Shown one piece after another: positions 53,582 through 61,384 of a stretch of DNA of 64,000 nt. The first letter of the stretch is position 1; each line of letters starts with the position of its first letter. The notes under the pieces were generated by a model that made no database searches, had not been told where the DNA came from, and was given only the letters and a program-made list of their open reading frames with translations. The position numbers and the translations under genes were made by a program. The stretch comes from Euzebyella saccharophila (GTDB lineage Bacteria > Bacteroidota > Bacteroidia > Flavobacteriales > Flavobacteriaceae), in the NCBI RefSeq assembly GCF_014855495.1, contig NZ_JACYFJ010000002.1, forward strand, positions 682,001-746,000. Reading direction: 5' to 3'.

Positions 53582-54322
53582 ATGAGAAAATCACCTACAT
53601 ACTATGTCGATGCCAAATCGATTCATTCCTCACCAGATTTTTATTCCAAGGAGGAACGTATAATATTTCAGGATATCGAAAAATTTATTTTACAGGAAGG
53701 TTATCCCTGCGTTGGTGCACAAGCTGCCATTAATGGAAAGACCTTCTCCATTGGTGTTTTTAAAACCATGGAAGGGCAGGAAGACATCAAAAAGTTAGCT
53801 CTCGGTCTGGAAAACTATATTGATTTTATGGATGGCAAGGCCAGTAATTTACAAACCTATTTGGCGGTGTTTCCGCACATACAGATAACGGATGAAGTTG
53901 AATTTGAAGAGCAGCTATGGAACCTGGCACAAAATCTCCATGAAATCGATACCTCTGAATGGGCGACATCCGTAGACTACGAGGCGAACAGTCCGGATTT
54001 TTCGTTTTCGTTTGGCGGAAAGGCATTTTTTATGGTGGGAATGCATCCCAAGAGTAGTCGCAGAGCAAGAAAATCCAAGTATCCTATTATTGCATTTAAC
54101 CTGCAAGCGCAGTTTGATGAGCTTAGGAAAAAAGGTCGATACGAGATCATGAAAAAGGCTACCAGGGACCGTGAAATAAAATTTGATGGGTCAATTAACC
54201 CGATGCTGGCAGATTTCGGCCAAGGTTCTCAGGCCGCACAATATTCGGGAAGAAAGGTTGAACCTGACTGGAAATGTCCATTTTTAGCAAAACAGGCGAA
54301 AAAATATGCATATGAACATTAA
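53582..54322 (+). CDS. YqcI/YcgG-family heme N-hydroxylase-like protein (246 aa)
   Basis: Family motifs YPCVGAQAA near residue 40, GKAFFMVGMHPKSSRRARKS around 150 and the C-terminal WKCPF. The YqcI/YcgG family includes GntA, the heme-dependent N-hydroxylase of guanitoxin biosynthesis, so oxidation of a guanidine or amine nitrogen is a reasonable prediction; most members are uncharacterised. The following DUF1989 gene overlaps it by 17 bases, so they are translated together. Confidence 0.87.
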   Translation: MRKSPTYYVDAKSIHSSPDFYSKEERIIFQDIEKFILQEGYPCVGAQAAINGKTFSIGVFKTMEGQEDIKKLALGLENYIDFMDGKASNLQTYLAVFPHIQITDEVEFEEQLWNLAQNLHEIDTSEWATSVDYEANSPDFSFSFGGKAFFMVGMHPKSSRRARKSKYPIIAFNLQAQFDELRKKGRYEIMKKATRDREIKFDGSINPMLADFGQGSQAAQYSGRKVEPDWKCPFLAKQAKKYAYEH

Positions 54323-54905
54323 AACCATTGCCCCTAAAAGTGGGGCCTCCTTCAAAATTAAAAAAGGCGAGTATCTAAAAGTAATTTGTCCTGATGGTGA
54401 GCAAGTGTCTGACATGGTTGCATTTAATGCCGATAATACCTCGGAATATATGTTCAATGGAAAAACATTCGACTACGAGGAAAGTATATTTTTGACCAAA
54501 GGCAACTCTTTGTACAGTAATGAAAGTAATAAAATGTTCGAGATTATCGAAGACACCTGTGGCACGCACGATTATTTACTAGCCCCCTGTTGCAATCGTA
54601 CCATGGAACATTTTTATCAAGATTTTAGCGATGGCCCCTCCTGTAGAAAAAACTTATATAAGAATCTTAAGCGATACGATATTTCAAACAATCACATCCC
54701 CGTTGCGTTCAACATTTTTATGAACGTACCCGTCTCAAAAAATGGAGCTATCAGCGTAGAGCCCCCGTTGGCAAAACCGGGAGATTATATAATCTTGCAG
54801 GCGCATATGGATTGCATAGTTGCGCTTACCGCTTGCTCGGCAGCCTCATCAAACAACGGGTCTTACAAACCGATTCAGTTTCAAATTAGATCCAAGTTGA
54901 AATAA
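54306..54905 (+). CDS. DUF1989 (urea carboxylase-associated type) protein (199 aa)
   Basis: Cupin-like DUF1989 protein with the conserved GEQVSDMVAFN near residue 30, a TCGTHDYLLAPC region, DGPSCRKNL and the final LTACSA. Relatives are encoded in urea amidolyase and guanidine-carboxylase operons; their activity is unproven. Overlap with the YqcI/YcgG gene suggests a joint step in guanidino- or amine-nitrogen metabolism. Two in-frame ATGs (54306, 54312) are possible. Confidence 0.88.
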   Translation: MHMNIKTIAPKSGASFKIKKGEYLKVICPDGEQVSDMVAFNADNTSEYMFNGKTFDYEESIFLTKGNSLYSNESNKMFEIIEDTCGTHDYLLAPCCNRTMEHFYQDFSDGPSCRKNLYKNLKRYDISNNHIPVAFNIFMNVPVSKNGAISVEPPLAKPGDYIILQAHMDCIVALTACSAASSNNGSYKPIQFQIRSKLK

Positions 54906-54926
54906 TTCAATTTTGAATTAAAAAAT

Positions 54927-54960
54927 AAAGACCTGATTCCAATTTTGGAATCAGGTCTTT
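54927..54960. terminator. Bidirectional terminator
   Basis: 16-bp perfect arms (AAAGACCTGATTCCAA / TTGGAATCAGGTCTTT) with a two-base spacer between converging genes. Confidence 0.93.
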
Positions 54961-55030
54961 AAATTATTGAGCCTTAAGGGCTTCCATTCTAAATTGATAA
55001 CTTTTTTGAAAACAATTCAATTACATGAGA

Positions 55031-55549
55031 CTAATGGTCTAAGTGAAATTCAAGATATGGGTAATTTACCTCTAGGTTTTTATAAGAATTATTTAACCTC
55101 ACCATAATCTTTTTTCCCCACAGCCTTAGGTTAACGGAATTGCCTTTTTCCGCATCAAAAGAATCCACTTTTTGTCCCCCTACCTTTTTTTCCAAATCAT
55201 ACAGTTTCTCAAGCATCGTTTTTGCAGTTTCCCCCTGATTTGAAGATTCTAATATTTCCTCATATTTGAAAAAGGCAAAATATTTACTACAGTTATAGTC
55301 CTTACAGGAGTTATGTGCAAATTCATAGAGTGCATAATATAATTCGTAAGGAGTTCTCCAAATCTCCATTTTATCAAAAACACCTATGGAATAGGAACAG
55401 GTTTGTCTTTGACTATCGCAAAAGGCAATAAAATTTTCTTTTAAATTTTCTGGAATGTTCAATGAATCTGTATGGTTCTTAAGTTTCCCAAAAGGTATAT
55501 GAGACCTCTCTAACCCATACAGCTCCAATGGATTATTATCATGTGTCAT
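55031..55549 (-). CDS. Unknown protein (172 aa)
   Basis: No signal peptide or membrane segment. Cys-rich patches (FCDSQRQTCSYSIGVF, HNSCKDYNCSKYF) and a conserved-looking C-terminal strand set (MVRLNNSYKNLEVNYPYLEF). The SIGVFDKME stretch vaguely recalls the YqcI/YcgG start region (SIGVFKTMEG in the neighbour), which may hint at a distant relation, but the rest does not match. Function unknown. Confidence 0.65.
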   Translation of the reverse strand: MTHDNNPLELYGLERSHIPFGKLKNHTDSLNIPENLKENFIAFCDSQRQTCSYSIGVFDKMEIWRTPYELYYALYEFAHNSCKDYNCSKYFAFFKYEEILESSNQGETAKTMLEKLYDLEKKVGGQKVDSFDAEKGNSVNLRLWGKKIMVRLNNSYKNLEVNYPYLEFHLDH

Positions 55550-55630
55550 GTTTCTTCTTTTTTATAAAATTCAGGATTTTAGGTCATTGGTAGTGACTGA
55601 AAAAACCAAACTTTTAGTGCAAATTGCAGT

Positions 55631-55656
55631 AAAAAAAAGGGCACCCAAGGGTGCCC
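55631..55656 (-). terminator. Terminator of the DUF892 gene
   Basis: On the minus strand GGGCACCC-TT-GGGTGCCC followed by eight T; 22 bases after the stop. Confidence 0.93.
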
Positions 55657-55677
55657 CAAAACTCAGTGGAAATGGTT

Positions 55678-56163
55678 TTACGATAGTGCGGCCTTATTTA
55701 ACCGTGTTTCTGCCAACTTATCTAATTTATTGTCGGCCGCATATTCTTCATCAAGCGTTTCTTGAAGTTTTTTGGCCACCTCTTTATGACCTAACTCTTT
55801 GGCATATCTAACCGCCGTTCCATAACCTGAAATTTCATAATATTCAACTCTTTGCGCCTCTGCAATGAGTCCCGCATCCATTACGTTTTCATCCTGTACT
55901 TCCTCCATAAAGTGCTCGGCTTCCTTAATCAATCCTTCCATAGCCTTACACTTTTCTCCACTGGGAGAAACATTGAACTCCTTGCAAATTTCCTCTATCC
56001 TCTTCTTCTGCACTTTTGTTTCCTCCAAGTGATCCTCAAAGGCCTTTCTCAACTTACTATCTGTCGCTTTCTTTGCCATTTTAGGCAGAGCATCTACTAG
56101 TTGACTTTCTGCGCTGAACAGGTCTTTTAATTGATGTATAAATAATTGTTCCAAATTTTTCAT
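55678..56163 (-). CDS. DUF892 (YciE/YciF-type) ferritin-like protein (161 aa)
   Basis: Four-helix ferritin-like protein with the family start LEQLFIHQLKDLFSAESQLVDALPKM and later AEAQRVEYYEISGYGTAVRYA. Glu/His positions fit a di-metal site (LEETKVQKKRIEEI, EAQRVEYYE). Members are strongly induced general-stress proteins with uncertain activity, perhaps peroxide or metal handling. Single gene in the stress region. Confidence 0.92.
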   Translation of the reverse strand: MKNLEQLFIHQLKDLFSAESQLVDALPKMAKKATDSKLRKAFEDHLEETKVQKKRIEEICKEFNVSPSGEKCKAMEGLIKEAEHFMEEVQDENVMDAGLIAEAQRVEYYEISGYGTAVRYAKELGHKEVAKKLQETLDEEYAADNKLDKLAETRLNKAALS

Positions 56164-56248
56164 AACAGTATATTTAAGGGTTAAATTCTTTGTTGAAATT
56201 ATCCCTATTTACTACCATTGATTGATTCAAAAAAAAGATTAATTATTC

Positions 56249-56692
56249 TCAATGAGAGAATTTAAAAACTATAAAACAAGTAAGGGCAAAAAGGATATGT
56301 GCGATAACCAATTGAACAAAAAAAGGTTTCAATGAAGTCTTTTCTGGCTTATCATACACATTAAAAAGTAAGCACCACCCGATGATTCCCAATGCGCCGG
56401 CCAGAATTCCCCATGCAATAGCTTTTAATAAATTATTCATTAAAAATGGAGTTAGATACGCAAAATACAGACCGATGGCCATTCCTAAACCAATGGCAAT
56501 ATGAACCAACCAACCATTAATATGATTTATATTTTTCCTTCTTTTTTTTGATTCCTTGGCATTATCGAACAATAGGTTTAAAAGATGGGCTTCATTAAAA
56601 ACGTACGCAGTGTACCATGATAGTACATGGCTAAAAATAGTCATGACAATAGTGGCCAAACCTGTGGCCAGAAGAACAATCAATAAATTCAT
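56249..56692 (-). CDS. Four-segment membrane protein, unknown (147 aa)
   Basis: Hydrophobic segments at about 3-25, 63-83, 87-108 and 122-143, with a basic cytosolic loop (AKESKKRRKNINHINGW). I do not recognise the family; the pattern is close to small Bacteroidota stress-region membrane proteins. Single gene. Confidence 0.7.
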   Translation of the reverse strand: MNLLIVLLATGLATIVMTIFSHVLSWYTAYVFNEAHLLNLLFDNAKESKKRRKNINHINGWLVHIAIGLGMAIGLYFAYLTPFLMNNLLKAIAWGILAGALGIIGWCLLFNVYDKPEKTSLKPFFVQLVIAHILFALTCFIVFKFSH

Positions 56693-56895
56693 TTGTAAAA
56701 GGTTAAGTCATGGAAAAATTAATAATCTATTATCAACCCTATTAACCTGATTACGATTTTTGTTGTCTCTATTTATAATTCGAGTTTTTATCCTTTAAAG
56801 GATTTCTAAATTTATTGTATTATTTTCTTAAGTGATAAGGAGTCCTTTAAAAATCTAATATGCCTATTTTGACGCTATTACTAAAAATTTGAAAA

Positions 56896-57420
56896 ATGAC
56901 TGAATTATTACAATTGAACATACCCACTACCTATCGTATTATCCTAAGTGCTGTGGGTATTTATATCATGGTGATACTTTTTACTCGAATAGCGGGTAAA
57001 AGAAGTTTCTCGAAAATGTCTAGTTTTGATTTTGCCATGACGGTGGCCGTAGGATCGGTAATTGCCTCAACCATACTTTCCCCTTCGGTGAACTTAATTG
57101 ACGGAATTGTTGGGTTGGCCAGTATCTATTGCTTGCAGATTGCAGTCGCCATCGGTCGAAGGTTAAACTTCATAAAAAGAATTGTGGATAACTCTCCCCT
57201 TCTTTTGATGGATGGGAAGGAAATTATTCATGATAACCTGAAAAAAGCCCGTGTGACCGAAAGCGACCTACGTTCCAAATTGAGAGAGGCCAATGTGGCT
57301 TCTACCGAAGAAGTACTTGCAGTTGTGTTTGAAAGTACAGGAGACATAAGTGTACTTCATAAAAATGATGAAGATACGCAGTTAGATGATTGGTTATTGA
57401 AAGGAGTCAATAGGTCTTGA
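56896..57420 (+). CDS. DUF421 (YetF-like) membrane protein (174 aa)
   Basis: Three membrane segments with the signature RIAGKRSFSKMSSFDFAMTVAVGSVIAST, then the cytosolic YetF-like domain (LLMDGKEIIHDNLKKARVTESDLRSKLRE cut here into LLMDGKEII and ESDLRSKLRE). Members of this family occur widely in stress and sporulation contexts, with unknown activity. Shorter than the 220-240 residue average because the C-terminal part is reduced. Confidence 0.88.
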   Translation: MTELLQLNIPTTYRIILSAVGIYIMVILFTRIAGKRSFSKMSSFDFAMTVAVGSVIASTILSPSVNLIDGIVGLASIYCLQIAVAIGRRLNFIKRIVDNSPLLLMDGKEIIHDNLKKARVTESDLRSKLREANVASTEEVLAVVFESTGDISVLHKNDEDTQLDDWLLKGVNRS

Positions 57421-57550
57421 GCATATTTCTGACTTTACTCCAACCAAATTTTGAGATGCCTATTGTCCTTAGTACGTCTTGTTCAGAACAAAAGTTTATA
57501 GTTCTACACAATCAATGTTTTCTTCCTAAATAGCACTACCATCAATTTGC

Positions 57551-57685
57551 TTATTTGCCCAAAATCTCATTAAGTGACCAGACTTTTCCTATTCTTGCCG
57601 TACTAACAGGAAGGATATTTTCTTCAGGCTTATCACTTTCCTGTGAAGTGATACTTGGGCTGACGTTTTTAAATACATTTTTCAT
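57551..57685 (-). CDS. Small protein downstream of four-helix gene (44 aa)
   Basis: ATG at 57685 to TAA at 57551. Product: MKNVFKNVSPSITSQESDKP then ENILPVSTARIGKVWSLNEILGK; polar, no membrane segment. It begins 20 bases after the stop of the four-helix protein gene on the same strand, as does the other short gene at 23728 behind its four-helix gene. The C-terminal WSLNEILGK looks like a conserved functional end. Unknown. Confidence 0.55.
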   Translation of the reverse strand: MKNVFKNVSPSITSQESDKPEENILPVSTARIGKVWSLNEILGK

Positions 57686-57705
57686 AACGCTGATTTATTT
57701 GATTA

Positions 57706-58116
57706 TTAGAGTTGTTCCGTTGATTCCCCAACATCATTTCTTAGTGTAGTGAGTTGGTTTCTGAGGATGGTAGATACCGCAAAGGGTAAATCTGCATGGG
57801 TTAAGGCCATGGCGCACTGGTCTGCCGTAAGCCGATCATACTCCATCGCCTTCTTTTTTAAATTCCCATCAACCTCAATAACTTCGGTCTTTTGATTTTC
57901 GATGTCATCGCCTATAGTGGCGTTAATTCCGGCGAATTCCAAACTTGTCTTCAGTTCCTTTGAAAATATATCCCGTTCCCTAAATTTTCTATAGGTCAAT
58001 TCAGTATCCGTTTCATCAGAAAGTTGATCATGTATCAACTTATATATTTCGATAGACTTATCATTGTATTTTAATATTAGCCCCAAGTGAAGGGCCAAGT
58101 TATCTTGTGATTCCAT
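57706..58116 (-). CDS. Four-helix protein, PA2169/DUF2383-like (136 aa)
   Basis: Helical, acidic protein: ALHLGLILKYNDKSIEIYKLI, then RKFRERDIFSKELKTSLE and LRNQLTTLRNDVGES at the C-terminus, which resembles the NHMLKLRTDLNKVK end of the four-helix protein at 23899. Likely a diverged member of the same stress family. Divergent from the stand-alone BLUF gene. Confidence 0.65.
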   Translation of the reverse strand: MESQDNLALHLGLILKYNDKSIEIYKLIHDQLSDETDTELTYRKFRERDIFSKELKTSLEFAGINATIGDDIENQKTEVIEVDGNLKKKAMEYDRLTADQCAMALTHADLPFAVSTILRNQLTTLRNDVGESTEQL

Positions 58117-58275
58117 ACCCCAATAATTAATAAAAGCCTAAATTAAACCTGGGCTGTTAACAGGTGTATCCCAAAAGAAATGAGTTGTAATCCTTTCAGA
58201 CAAAAAATGCACAAATTATGCCTCTCAAAATTTAAAAAAAGATTTAATTTTACAAGAATATAAATAGCTCCAAGG

Positions 58276-58710
58276 ATGTACACCCTCACATACGAATCAC
58301 AGGCAAATCCTGATTTGAAAAATTCGGATATCGAAGAAATTCTTAAAACCGCTAGGGCATTTAATTCCGATAATGGCATTACCGGATGTCTTATTTACTA
58401 TTTGGGCAAATTCATACAAATTTTGGAAGGGCCCGAAGAAAAGGTCAAAGAGCTTTACTCAAACATTGAAAAAGATAAAAGGCACAAGAAAGTAAACCTT
58501 TTTAGTGAGGATACGATTACCGAGAGGAATTTCCCGGATTGGGGCATGGCCTATTACCCTATTGATGAAGACCACATGGGCATTCCGGAATTTGAACAGT
58601 TCAAAAGGAACCTTATGCTTTTGGCAGATTTGAGCAAACCAACCAATGTGACCGCCGTTCTATTCTGGAAACGCATGAAATTTTTATTGGCCATACCGCC
58701 TACAAAATGA
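58276..58710 (+). CDS. Stand-alone BLUF blue-light photoreceptor (144 aa)
   Basis: Short BLUF protein: Tyr6 (MYTLTYESQA), Asn30 (AFNSDNGITG) and Gln48 (FIQILEG) keep the exact 24/18 spacing of flavin-binding BLUF domains. The RHKKVNL and final LFWKRMKFLL helix resemble those of the AraC-BLUF proteins in this window (DLRFWQRIRNL). With no output domain it must signal by protein contact, like PixD or BlsA. Neighbours are a four-helix stress protein (divergent) and catalase (convergent). Confidence 0.95.
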   Translation: MYTLTYESQANPDLKNSDIEEILKTARAFNSDNGITGCLIYYLGKFIQILEGPEEKVKELYSNIEKDKRHKKVNLFSEDTITERNFPDWGMAYYPIDEDHMGIPEFEQFKRNLMLLADLSKPTNVTAVLFWKRMKFLLAIPPTK

Positions 58711-58721
58711 TATAAATTAAA

Positions 58722-58755
58722 AAAAGCCCCGATGAGCTAATGCATCGGAGCTTTT
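58722..58755. terminator. Bidirectional terminator between BLUF and catalase genes
   Basis: AAAAGC-C-CCGATG / CATCGG-A-GCTTTT arms with one mismatch and an eight-base loop. Confidence 0.82.
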
Positions 58756-58774
58756 GTTTAAAGAAGTTTTGGTT

Positions 58775-60916
58775 TTATACGGGAATTTTTTGGGCAACTT
58801 TCCTTCGTTCCCAATTCCTATGATTTGAAATTGCTTTTATAAAACTCTTCGGTTCCGCATTGATAAAAAGAGCTTTATCTTCCTTATAATCCTTAATCGC
58901 CGAAGCATCTAGTAATTCTTCGCCCTCGCCATCAACGGCAATAGCCTTGCAATGCGAAAAGGCCTCATTTAAAAATTTGATGAATTTTGATTGCTCTTTT
59001 AATTTACCAATCGATTTTTCCCCTCCGGGAACATAAATAGCATCGAACAATACACTTTCCGTTGTGCTTATAGCTGCATCTACCTTATGCTCCATTCCTT
59101 CATCACAAGTAACCTTGCCTCCATGGGGTGCAACCAACTTAATTACCGCCTGCTCTTTTTCCAAAGCCTTTTGCATGGCTTCAAAGGATTTCATATGGAA
59201 TCCATCAGCAACCAATACAGCTATTTGCCGCGTGGAAATGGTATCGAACTTGGTGTTGGATTGACTTAGAACAGGAGACTTTTCCAGATACATCTTCTTT
59301 TCTCCCGGCTGATGATCTTCCACTACGGCATCTGCCCCTATGGATTGGTTCATCGGTCTCTCTATATCGTTGGGCACTTTCATTCCGATATTATCTGCCA
59401 CTTTCTCCGCCAAATCCGTATCAATTTGAGCGATAATGTAAAGCATACGACTTTTAATTTCCTCATGATTGCACTTGCCCAACTCAAACGAATATGCCGC
59501 TATCACATGCTCTTTTTCCCAATCTACAAGACTTCTGTAAAATAATGCCGGTTGCGAGAAATGGTCACTAAAACTTTCGCTTCTTCCTCTTATTTTCTTG
59601 GCATCAATTCGTTCTTGATACGACTCAAAACCACCCTCGGCAACTTTGCTCAAATAAGGGCATCCTCCACTAAGGGCATTTGGGAAGTAGGCTGTTTGAC
59701 CCTTGGGGACATCCATTTGCATGTGTCCGTCACGTTGATTGACATGCACATCCGTTACCGGTCTATTAATAGGAATCTGGTGAAAATTAGGGCTCCCCAA
59801 TCGAGATAACTGGGTATCCCTATATGAAAAGAGCCTTCCCTGAAGTAGCGGGTCGTTGGTAAAATCGATTCCTGGAACGATATTTCCAGGTAAAAAGGCT
59901 ACTTGTTCGGTTTCCGCAAAGAAATTCTCAGGGTTTTTATTAAGAACCATGCGCCCTATAATCTCCACAGGCACCATTTCTTCTGGAATAAGTTTTGTAG
60001 GATCTAATAGATCAAAGTCGAATTTATGTTCGTCCGCTTCGGCAACTACCTGTATGCCCAATTCCCACTCAGGATAGTTACCAGATTCGATAGCATCCCA
60101 AAGGTCCCTTCTATGGAAATCACTATCCGCACCGCTAATTTTTACCGCCTCGTCCCAAGTAACGGAATGCACGCCCAATTTGGGCTTCCAGTGAAATTTT
60201 ACATAGTGCGCTTCGCCTTTGGCATTGATCAACCGGAAGGTATGAATACCAAAGCCCTCCATCATTCTATAACTTCTGGGTATACCTCGGTCACTCATGA
60301 CCCAAATGTGATTGTGAAGTGTTTCCGTGGCACGAGAAACAAAATCGTAAAAGGTATCGTGAGCCGAAGCCGCTTGCGGAATTTCATTATTGGGTTCAGG
60401 TTTTACCGAATGGATTAAATCTGGAAACTTCATGGCGTCCTGTATAAAGAAAATAGGCATATTATTTCCTACAAGGTCCCAAGTTCCCTCCTGGGTGTAA
60501 AATTTTACCGCAAAACCGCGTACATCACGAGCCAAATCAGTTGAACCCTTGGACCCTGCTACGGTTGAAAACCGAACAAAAACCGGTGTTTTTCTGGAAG
60601 TATCAGTGAAAATTCCCGCTTTTGAATATTTTTCAATACTCTTTGTCAATTCAAAATAGCCATGTGCCGCACTACCGCGGGCATGCACTATCCTCTCAGG
60701 AATACGTTCATGATCAAAGCTGTGAATCTTTTCGCGTAGGAGAAAATCTTCTAACAACGTAGCACCTCTAACCCCGGCTTTAAGAGAATTATTGGTGTCA
60801 TTTACTTTTAGACCTTGCCGTGTGGTCAACGGCTTATCGGTATAATCTACAGAGTAGTTTTCCAACTGCTCAATCTTATCCGAGGTTGCATTTTTGGGTT
60901 TATTTTTTTCAGACAT
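58775..60916 (-). CDS. katE: Large-subunit monofunctional catalase (713 aa)
   Basis: Clade 2 heme catalase decomposing H2O2 in the cytosol. Distal His in VHARGSAAHGYF, Asn in DLVGNNMPIFF, proximal Tyr in RLFSYRDTQLSRLG. A C-terminal flavodoxin/DJ-1-like domain (about 565-700, IAVLVADGF, AIAVDGEGE) is typical of the large-subunit type. Such catalases are stationary-phase or general-stress enzymes; its place beside BLUF genes suggests light-linked peroxide defence, which is inference. Confidence 0.96.
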   Translation of the reverse strand: MSEKNKPKNATSDKIEQLENYSVDYTDKPLTTRQGLKVNDTNNSLKAGVRGATLLEDFLLREKIHSFDHERIPERIVHARGSAAHGYFELTKSIEKYSKAGIFTDTSRKTPVFVRFSTVAGSKGSTDLARDVRGFAVKFYTQEGTWDLVGNNMPIFFIQDAMKFPDLIHSVKPEPNNEIPQAASAHDTFYDFVSRATETLHNHIWVMSDRGIPRSYRMMEGFGIHTFRLINAKGEAHYVKFHWKPKLGVHSVTWDEAVKISGADSDFHRRDLWDAIESGNYPEWELGIQVVAEADEHKFDFDLLDPTKLIPEEMVPVEIIGRMVLNKNPENFFAETEQVAFLPGNIVPGIDFTNDPLLQGRLFSYRDTQLSRLGSPNFHQIPINRPVTDVHVNQRDGHMQMDVPKGQTAYFPNALSGGCPYLSKVAEGGFESYQERIDAKKIRGRSESFSDHFSQPALFYRSLVDWEKEHVIAAYSFELGKCNHEEIKSRMLYIIAQIDTDLAEKVADNIGMKVPNDIERPMNQSIGADAVVEDHQPGEKKMYLEKSPVLSQSNTKFDTISTRQIAVLVADGFHMKSFEAMQKALEKEQAVIKLVAPHGGKVTCDEGMEHKVDAAISTTESVLFDAIYVPGGEKSIGKLKEQSKFIKFLNEAFSHCKAIAVDGEGEELLDASAIKDYKEDKALFINAEPKSFIKAISNHRNWERRKVAQKIPV

Positions 60917-61239
60917 AACTAACTATTCTAGGTTCATTGAATTAGGTTCTGAATAAAGGGATATTTATTCGCCCATGAAATTAGAATGGTTAAGACGGTT
61001 AAATTAGCTTGAAAAGATTGCTATTTGACTTGAATGATTTCTATTTCCAATTATCGTCCAATACTTGAAGGTGCAGTAAAATAAAGGTTTATGTTACACT
61101 AAAAGGTCCTTCCAATTTGAAGCAGATTTGTTAATTGTTTCCGCAGATTAAAATTGTACCCTGTATAGTTACAGTAATTTTATAATTCCTAAAGTGGAAA
61201 AAACGATCGTAACTGTGAACCCTATGAAGAAGGCCCAAA
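60917..61239. other. Intergenic region between catalase and microprotein genes
   Basis: 323 bases, AT-rich; holds the catalase promoter (minus) and the upstream region of the microprotein. A 23-codon frame from 61224 overlaps the microprotein start in another frame and is not called. Confidence 0.5.
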
Positions 61240-61383
61240 ATGAAAAAAATACTAAATCAAATATTCAACAAAGCGACACCAAAATTCAACATTGAACTAA
61301 AAACCCAATATTGGTTTATTTCCCTTTTGTTGTTTCTTCTAGGATTTCTTATTCTAGGATATTACCTCAATAAATCCTTATAA
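61240..61383 (+). CDS. Single-pass membrane microprotein, tail-to-tail with second AraC-BLUF (47 aa)
   Basis: MKKILNQIFNKATPK, polar middle, then one transmembrane segment (YWFISLLLFLLGFLILGYYL) and NKSL. Its stop at 61381-61383 is one base from the stop of the AraC-BLUF gene on the other strand (61385). The same arrangement and a similar product occur at 28818-28955. Two independent copies with the same topology, size and position strongly suggest a functional partner of AraC-BLUF, for example a membrane anchor or signal input. Unknown function. Confidence 0.72.
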   Translation: MKKILNQIFNKATPKFNIELKTQYWFISLLLFLLGFLILGYYLNKSL

Positions 61384-61384
61384 T

